Positions 62,535 through 64,000 of a stretch of DNA of 64,000 nt are shown here, one piece after another. Position numbers and translations under genes: made by a program. The notes under the pieces were generated by a model. The model saw nothing but the letters and a program-made list of their open reading frames with translations, had not been told where the DNA came from and did not search any database. The stretch is from Membranipora membranacea (lineage: Eukaryota; Bryozoa; Gymnolaemata; Cheilostomatida; Membraniporidae): assembly GCA_914767715.1 (NCBI GenBank), contig OU612066.1, positions 377,001 through 441,000 of the forward strand. Reading direction: 5' to 3'. Every line of letters begins with the position of its first letter. Position 1 is the stretch's first letter.

Positions 62535-64000
62535 ATTGTGCCGTCCAGCCCAGTAATGTATGACAGTAGCCCAGTAATGTACGACAGTAGCCCGGTAATG
62601 TATGACAGTAGCCCGGTAATGTACGACAGTAGCCCAGTAATGTATGACAGTAGCCCAGTAATGTATGACAGTAGACTAGTCATATATGACAGTAGACCAG
62701 TCATATATGACAGTAGCCCAGTTATGTATGACAGTAGACCAGTAATGTATGACAGTAGACCAGTCATATATGACAGTAGACCAGTAATATATGACAGTAG
62801 CCCAGTAATGTATGACAGTAGACCAGTAATGTATGACAGTAGACCAGTAATATATGACAGTAGCCCAGTAATATATGACAGTAGCCCAGTAATGTATGAC
62901 AGTAGACCAGTAATGTATGACAGTAGACGAGTCATATATGACAGTAGACCAGTCATATATGACAGTAGCCCAGTTATGTATGACAGTAGACCAGTAATGT
63001 ATGACAGTAGACCAGTAATATATGACAGTAGCCCAGTAATATATGACAGCAGCCCAGTAATGTATGACAGTAGACCAGTAATGTATGACAGTAGACCAGT
63101 AATATATGACAGTAGACCAGTAATGTATCACAGTAGACCAGTAATGTATCACAGTAGCCCAGTAATATATGACAGTAGACCAGTAATGTATGACAGTAGA
63201 CCAGTAATGTATGACAGTATCCCAGTAATATATGACAGTAGCCCAGTGATATAAGACAGTAGCCCAGTAATGTATGACAGTAGACCAGTAATGTATGACA
63301 GTAGACCAGTAATGTATGACAGTAGACCAGTCATATATGACAGTAGACCAGTAATATATGACAGTAGCCCAGAAATGTATGACAGTAGACCAGTAATGTA
63401 TGAGAGTAGACCAGTAATATATGACAGTAGCCCAGTAATATATGACAGTAGCCCAGTAATGTATGACAGTAGACCAGTAATGTATGACAGTAGACTAGTC
63501 ATATATGACAGTAGACCAGTAATATATGACAGTAGCCCAGTAATGTATGACAGTAGACCAGTCATATATGACAGTAGCCCAGTAATGTATGACAGTAGAC
63601 CAGTTATGTATGACAGTAGCCCAGTAATATATGACAGTAGCCCAGTAATGTATGACAGTAGACCAGTAATGTATGACAGTAGACTAGTCATATATGACAG
63701 TAGACCAGTAATATATGACAGTAGCCCAGTAATGTATGACAGTAGACCAGTCATATATGACAGTAGCCCAGTAATGTATGACAGTAGACCAGTTATGTAT
63801 GGCAGTAGCCCAGTAATATATGACAGTAGCCCAGTAATGTATGACAGTAGACCAGTCATATATGACAGTAGCCCAGTTATGTATGACAGTAGACCAGTAA
63901 TGTATGACAGTAGACCAGTAATATATGACAGTAGCCCAGAAATGTATGACAGTAGACCATTAATGTGTGACAGTAGACCAGTAATGTATGACAGTAGCCC
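62535..64000. repeat. 21-bp satellite array in HMGCL intron 2, running off the window
   Basis: About 70 tandem units of the form AGTAGNCCAGTNATRTATGA plus C, with variation at three positions (A/C in ACC/CCC, A/C/T before AT, G/A in ATG/ATA). Two adjacent stretches starting near 63477 and 63666 repeat the same order of variants with a 189-bp (9-unit) period. As 21 is divisible by 3, long frames (YDSSPVM, TGLLSYI types) are open on both strands; they are not genes. Confidence 0.96.

Noticed and set aside
62505-63859. Long open frames of 158-249 codons on both strands
   Set aside because: They arise from a 21-bp unit without stop codons and have no composition or signals of genes.

Overview
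The window is from the nuclear genome of an intron-rich eukaryote, almost certainly an invertebrate animal. It is AT-rich, and its introns are mostly a few hundred bases long with GT..AG borders. It carries animal genes (a BMP/activin type I receptor, a KLHDC10-type kelch protein) and is full of tandem repeats, short hairpin elements, tRNA-derived SINEs and decayed LINEs. I cannot name the species. An early-branching or other non-vertebrate metazoan is the best guess, and that is an inference.

Seven protein-coding genes can be modelled by joining exons in phase. On the minus strand at the left are a Tctex-type dynein light chain (313-1562) and the Mediator subunit MED8 (2301-5187). On the plus strand is a TGF-beta superfamily type I receptor of the ALK1/ALK2 kind (10231-24080). 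It converges on a minus-strand KLHDC10-type kelch gene (25841-30803). Then, all on the plus strand, come the intronless U3 snoRNP gene IMP3 (36974-37519), the 13-exon nucleolar pumilio protein NOP9 (51492-57696), and HMG-CoA lyase HMGCL (60848 onward), whose 3' end lies beyond the window. Most are housekeeping genes: IMP3 and NOP9 both serve 18S rRNA/40S biogenesis, MED8 serves transcription and HMGCL serves mitochondrial leucine and ketone metabolism. Nothing suggests an operon. The genes are neighbours rather than one pathway.

The space between genes (5.2-10.2, 30.8-36.9, 37.6-51.4 and 57.7-60.8 kb) is mostly mobile-element debris. It holds a tRNA-headed SINE family with about six copies, one degraded CR1/jockey-like LINE (41.2-44.3 kb) and two 3' LINE scraps. 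A hAT-type non-autonomous element has a perfect 8-bp target duplication. There are several palindromic MITEs, including a 0.69-kb near-perfect palindrome at 33.95-34.63 kb. A nested set of inverted repeats at 46.2-50.5 kb has arms built from degenerate ~16-bp repeats.

The most striking signal is in the KLHDC10 gene. A minisatellite of 36/39-bp units has multiplied an exon end together with its consensus 5' splice site. This gives about twelve donor sites in a row, ten of them in the same reading frame. Tandem arrays lie inside or beside nearly every gene of the window: a G-quadruplex-prone array in a MED8 intron, a 53-bp array in a receptor intron, a 26-bp hairpin array between the convergent genes, a 21-bp array with a 9-unit higher-order period in the HMGCL intron, and a 15-bp repeat coding the acidic tract of NOP9.
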